Shown in pieces: positions 23,595-36,182 of a stretch of DNA of 64,000 nucleotides. Location: NCBI GenBank assembly GCA_014529385.2, contig CM043942.1, positions 104,670,141-104,734,140 on the forward strand, read 5' to 3'. The DNA is from Adiantum capillus-veneris (taxonomy: Eukaryota; Streptophyta; Polypodiopsida; Polypodiales; Pteridaceae). Below the pieces are notes generated by a model that was not told the DNA's origin, did not search any database, and saw only the letters and a program-made list of their open reading frames with translations. The position numbers were made by a program, and so were the translations under genes. How positions within the stretch are numbered: the stretch's first letter is position 1; every line of letters starts with the position of its first letter.

Positions 23595-26500
23595 CTAAAC
23601 AGTTGACCTCAACTGTAGTGCTTGAACATATACCTCGAGTATCTCGGGATAAGCTGCTAATTCCTCCTGCGTCATCCACTGAGCATCTAGATTCGAATAG
23701 TTCTTTAACTTAACCAAATACTTCCGTGTTATTTTTTCGGACTTGAGGGGCCGCTCTTGATGACTTACTATTTGTTCCGGTTGGAGTATTTCTTCTGTTT
23801 CCTCAACCTCAGGAGGTTCCTCAGCACTAGGCTGACTCAAAGGCGGTCCCACATACGGCCAGAGTAAGCTGACATGGAAAGCATTATGGATCCTCCAATT
23901 AGGCGGTAGCTCTAATCGGAAGGTGACATCATTCACTTCCTCAGTGATCTTAAACGGCCCATAATAACGGGTAGAAAGTTTTACCACCTTCCCCTTATGA
24001 GACGCTTGTTTCTTAAGTCTTGCCTTCTCAAACTTGAGTAAGACTAACTGTCCAATTGTTAAGTCTAGATTCCTCCTGTGCTTGTCTGCAGCTTTCTTAT
24101 GCTTTTCCTGAGAGCGTAGAATAGCTCTCCTAACTTGCCCGTAGGCTATGTCCAAGTCCCGGACAAATTCATCTGCTGCAAAGATCTTATCCTTAGTTAA
24201 AAGGATCGGTGGAAGCAAAGGCTTACCATAGAGAATCTCAAAAGGTGCTTTCCTCGTCGATGAGTGTATGGTATTGTTATACGCATACTCGACAAGAGGC
24301 AAATATTTCTCCCAGTCAGATTGCCGGTCTGACACATAAGCTTTTAACATATCCAATACTGTGGAATTGGCTATCTCACTTTGTCCGTCCGTTTGAGGAT
24401 GGTAGGCAAATGAAAAATTCAACTTCGTACCGAGATTATCCATCAAGGCACGCCAAAAATTTCCTGTCATGCGAGGATCTCGATCACTCACAATAGACTT
24501 AGGCATTCCATGATGCTTAAAGATCTGTGCCAGAAAAACCCTAGCCATATGATCTGCTTTGATTGTTTTCTTGACTGGTATAAAGTGTGCTTGCTTGCTA
24601 AACCTGTCCACAATGGTCCAGATCGCGTCATTTCCAGTCTGAGTTCTAGGGAGGTCCATGATGAAGTCCATGGCAATACTTTCCCAAGGTTCATTAGGCA
24701 CAGGCAATGGTTGTGGGAACCCAGGCGTCTTATGCCGATCATACTTCACTTTTTGGCAAACCAAGCATTCCCTGACATACTTATCAATGTATGCTTTAAG
24801 GCTACGCCAAAAGAAATATCTTTCCATTGCTAAGGTCGTAGGGAGAATACCCCGATGACCCGCATAAGGCGAAGCATGTGCTTCATCCATGATCTTCTTT
24901 CTTAGTGGTTCCGCCACACATATGGCCTAATGGTGGTAGAGATAACCATCCCGAATGGAATAGGGAAACTCATTCTCTCCACGATGTAGCTTTCCCCAAA
25001 CGGTGGAGAAGTCTGGATCATTCGGATACAAATCCGGTAGTGCTTCTAATTCTTGGTGATACACCGAAGTGATAGCGTTCACCCTTGGCCGCCTAGACAA
25101 TGCGTCCGTGACCACATTCTTACTCCCAGCCGTGTGAAGGATCTGGAAGTGAAACATAGACAAAAAGTTTGCCCATCTCATCGGCTTCTCAGATAGTTTC
25201 CTTTACGTAAGAAAATACCGCAAACTCTGGTGATCAGTCTTGATCACAAAATCCGCTCCTAGAAGATAGTGCTTCCAGTTGGACAAGGCGTGAATCACAC
25301 CGGTGAGTTCCTTTTCGTAGATTGATGCATGCAACTCTGCATCCTTGAGCCGTCTGCTTTCGTAGGCCACTGCATGGCCTTCTTGGTTTAACACTGCTCC
25401 GATGCAATCGCCTGACGCATCGCAGTGAACCTCAAATGGTGTCCTTAAGTAAGGCACTATCAAAATAGGTCCATGGCTTAGCAAGTACTTGAGCCGATCA
25501 AAAGCTCCTTGTTGTCTCGATCCCCATCTGAAAGGAATCTTCTTCTTTGTCAAGTCATGAAGTGGTCCTGCTACATGGGCAAATCCTCGGACACACCTTC
25601 GATAATACGAACATAATCCCAGGAAGCTACGTACATCATGTACCGTAGTGGGAATAGGACAATCTTCTACCACTCGGATCTTGGCAGGATCCATACTCAC
25701 TTGATTGTGAGAGACTATATGTCCGAGATAGTGTATCTCTGAGAGAAAGAACTCGCTCTTCTTTGCATTCACATGCAACTCATGCTTTCGCAATTCTTGA
25801 AACACTAGGTCCAAGTGCTTCCGATCTTCATCTTCTGACTCAGAGAAGATGAGTATGTCGTCAAAGAATACTCCCGTAAAAGCACGATACGGGCTGAAAA
25901 TGCGTCCATCATGCGATTGATTGTCGCAGGAGCATTGGTCAAGCCGAAAGGCATTACCAAAAATTCATATAGTCCAAAGGTTGTGCGGAAAGCAGTCTTA
26001 TGGACATCCTCATGGGCGATCCGTATCTGATTATACTCACTCTTTAAGTCTATGCGACTAAAGACACTTGCACCCTGCAACTTATCAAGTATATCATCAA
26101 TCCGAGGGATCGGAAAGCGATTCTTGACCGTGATCTTGTTTAAAGACCTATAGTCTATGCGCATTCGAAACCTGCCATCTTTCTTCTGCACGAGTAGAAC
26201 TGGAGAGCAGTAGGGTGAAGCACTTGGCCGTACTAACCCTTTCTCTAGAAGCTCGTTGACTTGCTTCAAAATTTCCTCTTGCTGAGCAAGACTCACCCGA
26301 TAAGGGGGTTGATTGGGAGGCGAGCTACCCGGTATGAGATCTATGCGGTGATCTTCCGTGCGTACCGGAGGTAGTTCATCAGGGAGTGTTTCCGTGAAAC
26401 AATCTTTGTACTTTTCAATAAATTGAAAACGCTTAATTTCCAGACTAGAGAGTGAATCCCCACTAGTTTTATCCTTCTGACGTGCAAAAATCAAGTAAGC

Positions 26501-28244
26501 AGAAACACACTTCTTCATTTCTTTCTTAATAGAGATATGGCTTACAATTGCGAACTGCCAATCTCCTACATCAGCATGAATTTTTATTTTTTTACCCCCA
26601 TGATCAAAAGTGAGGGTCTTTTGCACATAATCGGGGATAGGTGTCATGTGGAAGTGCCATGACATACCCAAGATGATATCACATCCCTCGAAGGGTGTCA
26701 TCAAAAATGATTCGCGGTCATTGTACTCGCCAATCCGAAGATTGAGCTGTCCTTGCACGGGAGTTGCATTGGTTGTCAACCCCTCGACTGCCGATCCGGA
26801 TGTAACCGATGTGCCAAGCTGTGCCGTGGTGAGGCACAAACGTTCCGCAATATCCAGGGAGATGAAGTTATCCGTGGATCCCGGATCATAAAGAATCAGT
26901 ACTTGCTGGTTGTTCAGAGACCCCCAGCCCTTCAGAAGCTGACGCTTCCCTTTCTCCGTTTCTGTGTTTCCTTGAACATCTGGAATAGAGTTCGAGCTTG
27001 GTGGAACGGGTTCCTTCCTTGCTTTATCTTGCCTCGTAGAGGCTTGTTCTTGCCGTTGCTGCTTTAGAGGCAGTCCGGCTTCATATGTCCTTTCTCTCCA
27101 CAGTAGAAGCATCTTCCTTCCTCTCTGAAGGTTTGGAGTTGAGTAGGAGAGAGATACTTAGTTCGCTTGCCATTGCCCTATGGCTTCTTAGAATGATCAT
27201 GGTCCCTAGACGGAGGACGTTTTCTTCCTTGGCCCCCTTGGTCATCGTAGACCCCTCTTTGTCTCGCACGGTAAGTGCTATGCTCCATTTTTCTGGGCGT
27301 CCGAGTTGAGTGCAAATCCTCAACAATGATTGCTGACTCTATCATCCTCTGAAGAGTGTCATGCGGATACACTTTCATACTCTTTCGAAGCTGCGGTTGG
27401 AGACCCGCTTGGAACTTTCGTTTCTTTTCCTCGTCGGCAATCTTCATGAAGGAAGTGACCTTCAAAAGAACCGACCAATACTTGTCCACATAGGTCGCGA
27501 CTCTCTCATGTTCCTTCTGGGCGAGCCAGTCCCATTCCTTCCGTATGTCCTGCTCGAAGTCGGGTGGAAGAAACTGTTCCTAAAATTCAGATTTGAATCT
27601 CTCCCAAGTTATGGCCTGAGAACCTTCTAGAATCTTGGCTAACCACCAATCACATGGCGCAATTTGGATCTTTTTGTGAAGTGCCCATTGGTAAAGGCAA
27701 CTTCAAACTGTCTGATGAAGGACAGTGCTTTGGATATATCTCTCCGTCCGTTGTAGGTTTCGAACTTGATGTCCTTGTCACCCGATTTGAAGACTCTCAT
27801 GCGATGTTGAGACTTGCCACCATGCTTCTTGAATCGAGGCTTATCTTTAGGTTCATGTAGGGTAGTAGTAGTAGCGGCTTCCTTCTTCTGGCGAGAAGAT
27901 TGAGAAGTAGAAGTATAATCCGGGGAGTAAGATGGAGATGAAATAGAGATGTCCTTGCTCTCGTCTAGCAAAGAGAGCACTTTTTCCTGGCCTTTCCTTG
28001 GAGTAGGCCGTTCATTCCGATCCGAAGATCCTTAGTGCACCTCGGCACGTTCTTCTTCTCTTTCTTCCCGTGGTCTCACGCCAACAGTGTGGTCTGGATG
28101 CCCGGCTGCATCGGTTCCATTCGTTCTCTTCATTCCGCCCAAAAGCTTTTGGACATCTGGCAATAGTACAATTTGTTGCAAATCCCCAAGCTGAGCTCGC
28201 ACTTATTCAAGCTCCCCTTCAACGCTTCTCCCTTGGCTCGACAT
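23595..28244 (-). pseudogene. Element C gag-pol, broken
   Basis: Start ATG 28244 (MSSQGRSVEGELE, then TAA). Gag core 27178-27980 (FETYNGRRDISKALSFIRQ; VGKYWSV region). Knuckle ~27070-27130 in shifted frame. Protease [13 protein letters not shown] (~26870-26890). RT 25805-26400 ([39 protein letters not shown] in a shifted frame near 25850). RNase H 25203-25600 (HCDASGDCIGAVLNQEGH). Integrase 23930-24917, open for 440 codons, with the H2C2 finger (GHRGI, CLVCQKVKYDRH), the core (MDFIMDLPRTQTGND, VSDRDPRMTGNFW, HPQTDGQSEIANST) and a chromodomain-like tail (EQIVSHQERPLKSEKITRKY). Stops at 28203, 25203 and 24927 correspond to CAA/CAG codons changed C to T; the last two are shared with D. Confidence 0.93.
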
Positions 28245-28301
28245 GGTTCTTCCCGTTCTTCCCGGAATCGTCCTTCTTTGCAGAGAAAGAGAGGAGTCCG
28301 A

Positions 28302-28313
28302 GCTTTGATACAA
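28302..28313 (-). other. Degraded tRNA-iMet primer site, element C
   Basis: TTGTATCAAAGC on minus, against TGGTATCAGAGC in D. Both differences are G-to-T/A changes at a site that would impair priming. Confidence 0.75.
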
Positions 28314-28314
28314 T

Positions 28315-29590
28315 TGTCACAAAACGGGAGCGTACATGAGCACTTAGAAATCTGAAAAATAAAATACTTTGCAAATGTGAGAGAAGGGAGAAGATCGACA
28401 CAGTATTAGGGACCAGAAGATGGCCTGGTCCCCCCCCCCGTCAAGAGTATTCTTTATTTAGGGACAGTTCATATACAAGCACAAGAATCCGAGGAAACCC
28501 CTCCGTTCGGTAATCTGAGACCCGAAGGTCGTTCTTTTCCCGTGAAGGACTTAGGCACGAGGCCGTACCTTCCCGTAAGGGACTTAGGCGCGAAGCCGTA
28601 CTTCCCGAGAGGGACTTAGACGCAAAGGTCGTATTTCCCGTGAGGGACTTCCCAAGAGGGAGGATTGCTACAAAAACAACCACACAAAGCAATAGCTCGC
28701 AATGCGTATCAACAAATTATACCTGAAGCTCCTTGCTCGGAAAAACGACCTCCGTACTCAGTCGTCACACGAACACTTGCTGAATTTCCTTCGCAATGAC
28801 TGCTCCAAATTCTCAGCGCTAACTCCTCCTGCTGCTCCTGGCGTGTGTAAAAATGGAACGCTAATTGCGCTTTTATAGGCCCTTGCACCCAGCGGGAATA
28901 GGAGCCGAAAAGCAAAAGCCTGGCGCCCCTAGCGAGAGGAGAGAGAGAGATCGCTGAATTCAGCCAACCTTGCGTAGGCTATTTTTTGTAGAGTTTTAAC
29001 GTAGGATTTTTAGAGCATTGCTTTTTTTATTATAAGAGGGCTGGTCACTTAAAAGTGACCGGCCACTTGATAAAATAAAGTGTGAACTTGTTTAAACTTT
29101 AAAAACTCACTCAGTTAGTGAAAACAATGCTACACGAACACATTCCAGGCGTCCCCGGGTGCAAAACACGGGCACAGATGCAATGCAAACACAGACTCCT
29201 CGCGGGAAAGCATCTACCCTCCCGCGAAAGTTCCTGCTTTTCGTAAAAAGCTTCTTTGAACCCATCTTTATTCTTGTGCTTGCGTTCTTACGCATATTTT
29301 CTTACTCAGTTCGAATTTCCTCCTCAGCCTACGGAATGCCCCCTTTCTGATGCACCCATCACCCATCATGTGACGCATCAGGGGCACTCGTAACCCGGCC
29401 CTTTCCACCGAACTTACGGAAACTCCTTCGCGATGTTTACCGTCACCCATCAAATGACATATCAGAGTTGTCCGTTCTTGATGGCGCTTTCTGTACCTAC
29501 AATCTTTTAACATTTCTTAGTGTACACAATAAAATATTCTAGAGAAAGAAATTAATCATTAAAAATTAGAAAATAGTCCAATTAGCAACA
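28315..29590 (-). repeat. 5' LTR of element C
   Basis: 1276 bp, near-identical to 22309-23582, same termini, 33-bp repeats at about 28525-28650. Followed outside by GAGGC. Confidence 0.95.
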
Positions 29591-30097
29591 GAGGCAGCCT
29601 GCTTCAGGGTCCATGTTTTGTTCCTTGCCGCTAGGGGGACAGAGGCCTTGGACTCAGCAGTTGGTTTCTCCTTCCCCCTCTGTGCTAGGGCCGAGACAGA
29701 GTGGTCCCTCGACTTTGCGATGGGATGGTTGCATACACAGGTCCTAGAGTTCTCTCACCACATAGGAGAACTTGGAGTTACAGATTTGCTGCAGACTTTC
29801 TGGCCATTGGCCAAGTTTGCGGTGACACCCCCAGACTCAGCAGGATGTAGGCACATTGTGGTGTACTTCTTTGCTAATACGCGATGTTTGCCTTGCTATG
29901 TATACATTCATGAGGACTCCTGGACAGAGGAGGTTGCTTTACGCACGGCTCGCTCTGCTTGGGCTTGGGCTAGGCACTCACTGCAGTCACGCCTATCTAG
30001 AGGACGCTCAGATGCGGATTACTCCCCATCCAAGCCAGCCTCGAAGATAGCCCGTCTTGCTGCTGCGGCACCATCTGTTCTCTCTCGCTCCCCATGA
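29591..30097 (+). pseudogene. LINE L1c ORF1, 3' part
   Basis: Continuation of ORF1 after element C, open from 29618 to the TGA at 30095-30097: ALFLAARGTEALDSAVG-like start, then CRHIVVYFFANTRCLPCYVY and WTEEVALRTARSAWAWARHS, ending LSRSP. The stop overlaps the ORF2 ATG (30094-30096). Only the split by C and upstream frameshifts disable it. Confidence 0.88.
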
Positions 30098-30950
30098 GCA
30101 TCGTCTCATGGAACGTGCAGGGACTAGGTGGGCCCCAGTTTCAGCGACAGCGGGGCCGATTGCGTCAGGAGCTTCAGCGTTGCCTTGTGGGAGGAGAGAT
30201 TTATCTCCTTATGCTTCAAGAGCACCATCTGTGTGAGAGCCGCATTCGGCGATGTGGTCAGATTTTGTGTGGACGATATGATACTTTTTGGTCAGCCGCT
30301 TTTGGACCTGGAGGCATCCAGGGTGGGATATGTATGACTATTGCGGACTCATTGCAGCAGCAAGCCATTGTGGGCAGAGGGATTATTGTGCCAGGCAGGG
30401 CTCAGTGGATCACTATGCAGGTTCAGGGTGGCCTTATGGGCTTCCTAAACATCTATGCGCCCAATGTGGCGAGTGCTCGTGTAGAGTTTTGGTCACAGAT
30501 TGTTGAGTCTTTGCCGCAGTCCGATCATTGGTGTATAGAAGGGGACTTCAACATGTTGGAGGACCCTTCTGACAGGATTGGTGGCAGCCATGCTACTGTA
30601 CATGGAGTCGAGTTGGCAACTTGGGAGAGGCTGTGTATGACTTTGAGGGTCTCGGATACATGGAAGCACTCTGGTTTTGTAAGGCCCCCAGACAATCTTG
30701 CTTTCTCTAGATCGGACCACAGAGTGGGAGGAGTGAATCTATCGCGGATAGATCGCTTCTCCACTAGTGACCACTTCAGTGACTTGAGGAGAACAGTGGG
30801 CATCCTGGCAGGGACATCCTTCTCGGACCATGCAGTGATCCTCACAGTGTGGCAGACAGGCAGAGGAGTGGGAGCACGATGCTTCGCATCCCAAAGAGGG
30901 TCTTGTTGGATTAAGCACTCAGAGAGAGGGTAGAGGCTCTCTGGACAGAG
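30094..30950 (+). pseudogene. LINE L1c ORF2, endonuclease domain
   Basis: AP-type endonuclease starting MSIVSWNVQGLGG at the ATG that overlaps the ORF1 stop. Motifs: WNVQ, LQEHHL, GDFNMLEDPSDR, RIDRF, SFSDHA. It stays open for 279 codons. Small indels after SDHA shift it out of frame before RT at about 30880-30930. This is the best-preserved endonuclease in the window. Confidence 0.9.
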
Positions 30951-30953
30951 GGC

Positions 30954-33142
30954 ATGGACAGCCAGGTTTCACCTGCAGACATAGTGGCCTCAGGCCTAGC
31001 TCAGCTTAGCCACTTTTTTCTTCAGGAGTCTCTGGCTCGTCGGGCTGCAACGAGAGAGGCAGAGCAACGTCTCAGACGAGGCATTGCTTCACTACAAAGG
31101 ATGCAGGAGCAGCATCCAGACAGTCCATGGTTGGAGGAGCAGTTACAGCAGGCTCGACAGGAGCTTGCTAGCACGAAAGAGAGGCGTCATGAGTTTGCCT
31201 TTCACCGACAGGCATCTCACTGGACTAAGGTGGGTGACAGAGTGACTGGTGCTTTTTTTGAGACAGTGGGACCTCGGCACTTGCATGCCAAGGTCATTCA
31301 GTTGAGGATGCTCGATGGATCAGTTGCTTGTGAGCAGGAGGACATGCATGCAGTTGCTACTGAATTTTACCGTGAGTTGTTGTCGACTGAGCCTCAATCA
31401 GAGCGGCAGGATGCATGCAGGGAGCAGGTTTGGGCACAGATGCCATGTCTTGTGACAGAGGAGATGCGCCATAGGCTAGAGATGCCACTTCAGCTTGAGG
31501 AGCTGCACACGGCTCTTAGGGCCCTCCCTCGTGGTAGCTGTCCAGGTGAGGATGGGTTGACTCCCAGCTTTTTCTTGGAGTACTGGGACCTGCTTGGCCC
31601 AGATCTTTGTAGTGCTTTTCAGTACATTCTGCACACAGGAGTGATCGCGGATAGCATGAGTGAGGGCCTGATCTACCTCATTCCCAAGGAGGTTGGCTCC
31701 TTGGATGAGATTCGACAGTGGCGTCCCATCACCATCCTCAACTCAGCCTACAAAATTCTTGCCAAGGCTCTGAGTTTGAGGATTGAGACACTTTTAGAGA
31801 GCCTTATACATGGGACTCAAACAGGTTTTGTCAAGGAACGCAGTATCCTTGACAACATCTTTACTTTCTGGGAGGCTTCTGCCCTGGCACGGCTCTCTGG
31901 TGAGGACCTTGTGATTCTTCTTCTCGATTTTGAGAAGGCATACGACAAAGTTGACTGGGACTTTCTAGAGGGCACTCTACGCAGGATGGGCTTCTCAGAT
32001 GCTTGGATCAGAGGGGTGTCAGCTTTGTACAAACAGGCGCACAGTCTGGTGCTTTTGGCAGGAGGGAGAGGTGAGCGCTTCATGCTCACACGCTCACTCA
32101 GACAGGGTTGTCCTTTGCCCCCTTTCTCTTTTTGTTCTATGCGGAGGCGATGAGCAGATTTTTGGTGTCACAGCAGGTTGGTCTTCGGGGCTTCGCACTC
32201 CCTATTCGGGCTGAGTTTGCCGATGACTGAGCCTTGTACTTAGATCGCCAGGAGGCCAATCTTCACAGATGTGAGCTGGCTTTGGAGACCTTCTGTTGTG
32301 CATCAGGCGCACTGATCAACTGGAGAAAGACAGTGGCTTTCTCGGTTGGTAGTGCTCCTGTGCCAGATTGGATGCCAGGAGAGGGTTTCAGGTGGATTCC
32401 CCCAGGGACTGCAGTTCGGTACTTGGGTTGTCACGTTGGTTTGGACTTGTCTCCCGAGTACCAGATTGCTCCTCTTCTCCTGTCCATCAGGAGAAAGCTG
32501 TTACATTGGAGCTCAGCACGACTTTCGCTGGCTGGTATAGTAGTTGCCAACCAGGTGCTGTTGGCGACTATGTTGTACATCCCTTCCTGCTGGATCTTCT
32601 CGAGTTCTTGTATCAGCCAGCTAGAGAGGCTGATCAGGAACTTCCTTTGGTTAGGACAAGACACTCAGATAGCCCGAGCCAAGGTGGCTTGGTCGGTCAT
32701 CACGCTTCCTTGTTCTCAAGGAGGGCTTAGGATCATTGATCCAGCACAGCAGAGCAAAGCCCTTCTTGGGAAGTTCATAGTCAGAGGACTTCTTCCAGGT
32801 GAGGAGCCCTGGAAGGAGTTCTTCCTGCAGAGGCTTCGTGCCAGGGTGCCTCAGTCAGGAGGACCTTGGCAACCTTCGACCAGATGGATCTTTACAGAGA
32901 TGCGCCGAGTTGGTTTGAGCAGGAGACTGGAGGACCGCTTCGCTGTGAGTTTGCTTCGATCTTGGGAGCTTTTACGGCGTGGCCTGGAGCAGAGACAGCC
33001 GACGTGCACGGAGGAGCGCCTACGGCAGCCCCTCGTATGGAACCCCATGGTTAGCACTCCGAGAGGCCACTTGGTTGGTAGTCGGCCTCATGTTTCCTGG
33101 GGTCCCATGGCAGCAGGTCCAGCGCGCTCTCTAGGTGACTAG
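30954..33142 (+). pseudogene. LINE L1c ORF2, reverse transcriptase domain
   Basis: Open 30954-32153 and 32234-33142. RT landmarks: LRALPRGSCPGEDGLTPSFF, WRPITILNSAYKILAKALSL, GTQTGFVKERSILDNIFTF, VILLLDFEKAYDKVDWDF (catalytic Asp), RQGCPLPPF, then FADD at 32216-32227 immediately followed by TGA where L1a reads Ser. A frameshift lies near 32130. After the box come GALINWRKTVAF and RYLGCHVGL, typical of the RT thumb region. Not functional. Confidence 0.9.
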
Positions 33143-34424
33143 CTAGAGTTCACAGGTTTGTCAAAGGAGGTGCAAGGTTTCCAGCCTACAGGGCATGAGA
33201 GGGGTGCAAAGCATGTGTCAGGACATCTCAGAGTCAGTTCCAGCTGAGTGGCTCACGCCTCTCGAGCTAGTAGCACCCCGGTGGATGGGAGTCTTCACAC
33301 GACTGGAGGTTCCCGTTTCAGTCAGGGCCTGCTCAGAGACTGTCCCAGCCTTGTTCTTTGAGCTTCAGGGTGGGGGACGATTACGACGAGTTGCAGTAGA
33401 GGCCCCGCAGGTAGCAGAGTGTCGTTTCCAGAGGATGCGAGTTGTGGGCATCTGTGGGAGGACTTGCATCATAGACCCTGACCCAACAGCTCTTGAGACT
33501 AGTCACTGGAGGCTATGGGCTTGGGAGTGTTGTCCACTGGCACGAGTACAGTGCGATCCTGGTGAGTGGCTATGGAGGGACCCCTTCTCTTCTGCAGACC
33601 ACCCAGGAGTCCCCTTCTTTCAGTACACTGTTCGGCTTGGACGTCATATACTTGCAGCACACAGAGAGGCCCGCCCCGCTGCAGCACGTCATTGGCAGGA
33701 GGAGGGCCTCACAGTCGAGTTCTTGGCAGCCTTTTGGCAGAGGCTGTGGGACTCCAGATAGCCGAGGCGCGTCACTTTGTTTCAGCGGCTGGTTGCACAC
33801 AGAGCTACAGCAGTAGGGAGCTGGCTTGTGCATAGTGGTCTCTCGGCCGCATGTGCAGCCTGTGACCAGTTGGTGGAGAGTCAGCGTCATTGTCTTTGGG
33901 ACTGTCCCTCGGCCCAGCAGGTGTGGCTACGAGTTCTTCGGCTGATGCCTCTCTCCACGGCTAGACAGTACACTTGGGGGGCAGCGGCTTGGTCCACTCT
34001 CACGGGCCCGGCACTTCAGTTTGAGCTATCTTCCACCAGCAGGATGATAGTGATAAAGGGGGGGCGACCTACACTCCAGCCTGCTACAGAGCTTACTCCA
34101 TAGGAGTGGTGCAATGAGAGAGAGGAGTGTTGGGAGCTCATCAATGGCCTGACACTTTGGTTCATCTGGCGGGCCCGCTGTTTCCGCATTTTTGAGGCTC
34201 GCTTTGTGCCACCAGCAGAGACTGTTTGTGACTTTTGGCTAGAGCTGATCCATACTCTCAGAGGACAGCTTGAGGGACTACAGGGCAGCTCCGACCGCAT
34301 GCGGGAGCGCCGCGAGGCTTTCCTTCGACTCTGGCGCCCTGGGCCTTTCTACACCATTGTCCAGGGTGTGCTCAGATGGCACTACCGACCACCTATGTGG
34401 CTCTTCCCTCCTCCCATCTCTTGA
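33143..34424 (+). pseudogene. LINE L1c ORF2, C-terminal region with zinc finger
   Basis: Three open pieces in different frames (33195-33761, 33777-34103, 34206-34424). The middle one carries CAACDQLVESQRHCLWDC (about 33850-33910), a Cys/His cluster of the zf-RVT type found at the end of plant L1 ORF2. The final piece ends PPMWLFPPPIS. Confidence 0.8.
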
Positions 34425-34570
34425 TTTAGCCTCATTGTAGATATGTTGTTCTTTCATTGGGAGAGTCTCCCCATCATGTTTGTTGTAGCCCTCTCTTCCA
34501 GAGGTGGTTGTAGCCCTACGGGCAGTTTTCATTAACTAATAGAAGGATCTTTTTCTCGGAAAAAAAAAAA
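34425..34570 (+). other. 3' UTR and poly(A) of LINE L1c
   Basis: Short 3' UTR ending in an A run (about 34561-34570), which merges with the first bases of the 13-bp target duplication. Confidence 0.85.
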
Positions 34571-34911
34571 GCAAAGCCCAAAAGCTTCAAAATCAAAAGC
34601 TGTTCCTCTCTCACTAGCTCTCTCTAGAGAGAATAAAGCAGAGTCTTTTCAAAAAAAAGGTACAGCTCTCTCTCCCAAGCAATTGCGTAAACAAAAGCAA
34701 AGTCAAAAGCTGCGCCAGGACTGCCGTAAAATCTGCCGCAAAAAGCGCCGCAATTCACGGGATGCCATGTATCAGCATTTTCGCGTTTTCTGGCCTGTCC
34801 GTACAGTGCCTGCCACGTCAACACTCAGCATCCGCGGTTATGCCAGCCGGGAGTCCTTGCCAGAGGATGTGTGTACTGGGCAGCCACCAGCCACGTCACC
34901 AGTTTGTGACA
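34567..34911 (-). repeat. 5' LTR of element E, right piece
   Basis: Continues the LTR broken at 20436: AAAGCCCAAAAGCTTCAAAA through CCACGTCACCAGTTTGTGACA. It contains CCACGTCA boxes. At 34912 LINE L1b resumes. Confidence 0.88.
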
Positions 34912-34958
34912 GAAGCAATCTATCCGAGTAAGATTCACTTCTCCTACTCTGCGGTCAA

Positions 34959-35011
<53 letters not shown>

Positions 35012-35334
35012 AAAAACCGTATAGGGGCCTCACAAAGCCTGAATGCTGCCAAACATCAAAAACCCACAAAGTCGTCATACATAGACGCTCCCAAGCTGCA
35101 AACTCAGCCCCGTGTAGAGTAGCATGGCTGCCTCCAATCCTGTCTGAGGGGTCCTCCAGCATGTTGAAGTCTCTCCCAACGCACTACAGCTCTACATGCG
35201 GTAGAGACTCTACAATATGAGACCAAAACTTTGCTCGTGCACTTGCTACATTGGGTGCATATATGTTCAGGAAGCCCATGAGGCAACCCTGAACCTGCAT
35301 AGTAATCCATTGAGCCCTACCTGGCACAATAATA
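34912..35334 (-). pseudogene. LINE L1b ORF2, endonuclease part
   Basis: Matches L1a ~1600-2030. On minus: MLEDPSDRIGGSHATLHG and WERLCMTTLWV. A (GA)n expansion (34962-35007) has replaced coding sequence between RF and GGVNL-type codons. Homology to the LINE stops at about 35334 (GGCACAATAAT). Further 5' LINE sequence is absent. Confidence 0.8.
34962..35007. repeat. (GA)n microsatellite inside the LINE
   Basis: About 23 GA units followed by an A run, grown from a short GAGA in the LINE endonuclease. Confidence 0.95.
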
Positions 35335-35576
35335 CATCCACCATCTTCGGAGCATCAGTAGTTCGACTGTTTTTCGCTCCTTCCCAACATACATATCACT
35401 ACCTTTACTTATAGAACTTAGCAGTTAGCTATAACACCACTCTTTGGGACAGTCAGTGCTCTTGTGGCAGGCAACCTGTAGAAGTCAACGGGACAGAGAG
35501 CAGTTACCATTGGCCTTGGGTTCACACTCAGTGGACTCTCGCCTAGGCGATGATACTTGTAGTCCATGACACGTGG
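35335..35576. other. Unassigned 242 bp
   Basis: Between the L1b breakpoint and LTR F. I recognise no gene or repeat here. Confidence 0.4.
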
Positions 35577-36129
35577 TGTAACAAACTTGGGTACTCCAAG
35601 TCTAAATTCTGTCGCGACACGAGAGAGAATCACTTAAAATATTTCACAACTTTAAATTCACGGTTCAAATTGGTGGACACGGCCCGGCGTGGTTCCATGC
35701 CCAGAGAGATTGGCCCCAAAGACTGGCGCCCGTTTCGGTATTTCTTTTATATTAATCTTTGAGCAAAGTACAACTCCCGCAAAGTCCTCTGCTCTCAGAC
35801 TCTGCGTCCAGATGCTCTAAAGAGTGAGGCCCTGAGGGCTCTTTTATTCTTACAAGGGATGCCAAAAGCAGAGCCCCAAAAGCACTTAAAACTCAAAAGC
35901 ATTCAAACTTTCAAAGCTTTTAAAATGAAGCAATGAGCCCAAAAGCAAACTAATCCTAAAATCTTCCCAAAAAGCATCAGCGTGATTTGCGGAAATCCGT
36001 ACAGCTGCCAGCGCAATTTCCGGCCTTGCCACGTCAGCACCGTACGGACTGCCACGTCAGCATGTCAGCGCGATTTTCGGGGATCCGTACTGCCACGTCA
36101 GCAACTACATGTACTGGACTGCCACGTCA

Positions 36130-36182
<53 letters not shown>

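Larger units (their letters stand above)
22309..29590 (-). mobile_element. Chromovirus C (Ty3/gypsy, family 2), inserted in LINE L1c ORF1
   Basis: A complete 7282-bp structure on minus: 5' LTR 28315-29590, degraded primer site 28302-28313, gag-pol 28244 to 23595, purine tract 23583-23594, 3' LTR 22309-23582, and GAGGC duplications. The closest relative is element D. The LTRs are long (about 1.27 kb) and nearly the same. Gag-pol has several stops and frameshifts. Confidence 0.95.
20437..34566 (+). mobile_element. LINE copy L1c (L1 clade), full length, split by chromovirus C
   Basis: Read left to right: 5' leader 20437-~20950, ORF1 ~20950-22308, element C (22309-29590), rest of ORF1 29591-30097, ORF2 30094-34424, 3' UTR and poly(A) 34557-34570. 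Without C and its duplicated GAGGC the LINE is about 6.84 kb. A 13-bp target duplication brackets it inside the LTR of E. ORF1 and ORF2 hold frameshifts and stops, so it is inactive. Confidence 0.9.
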
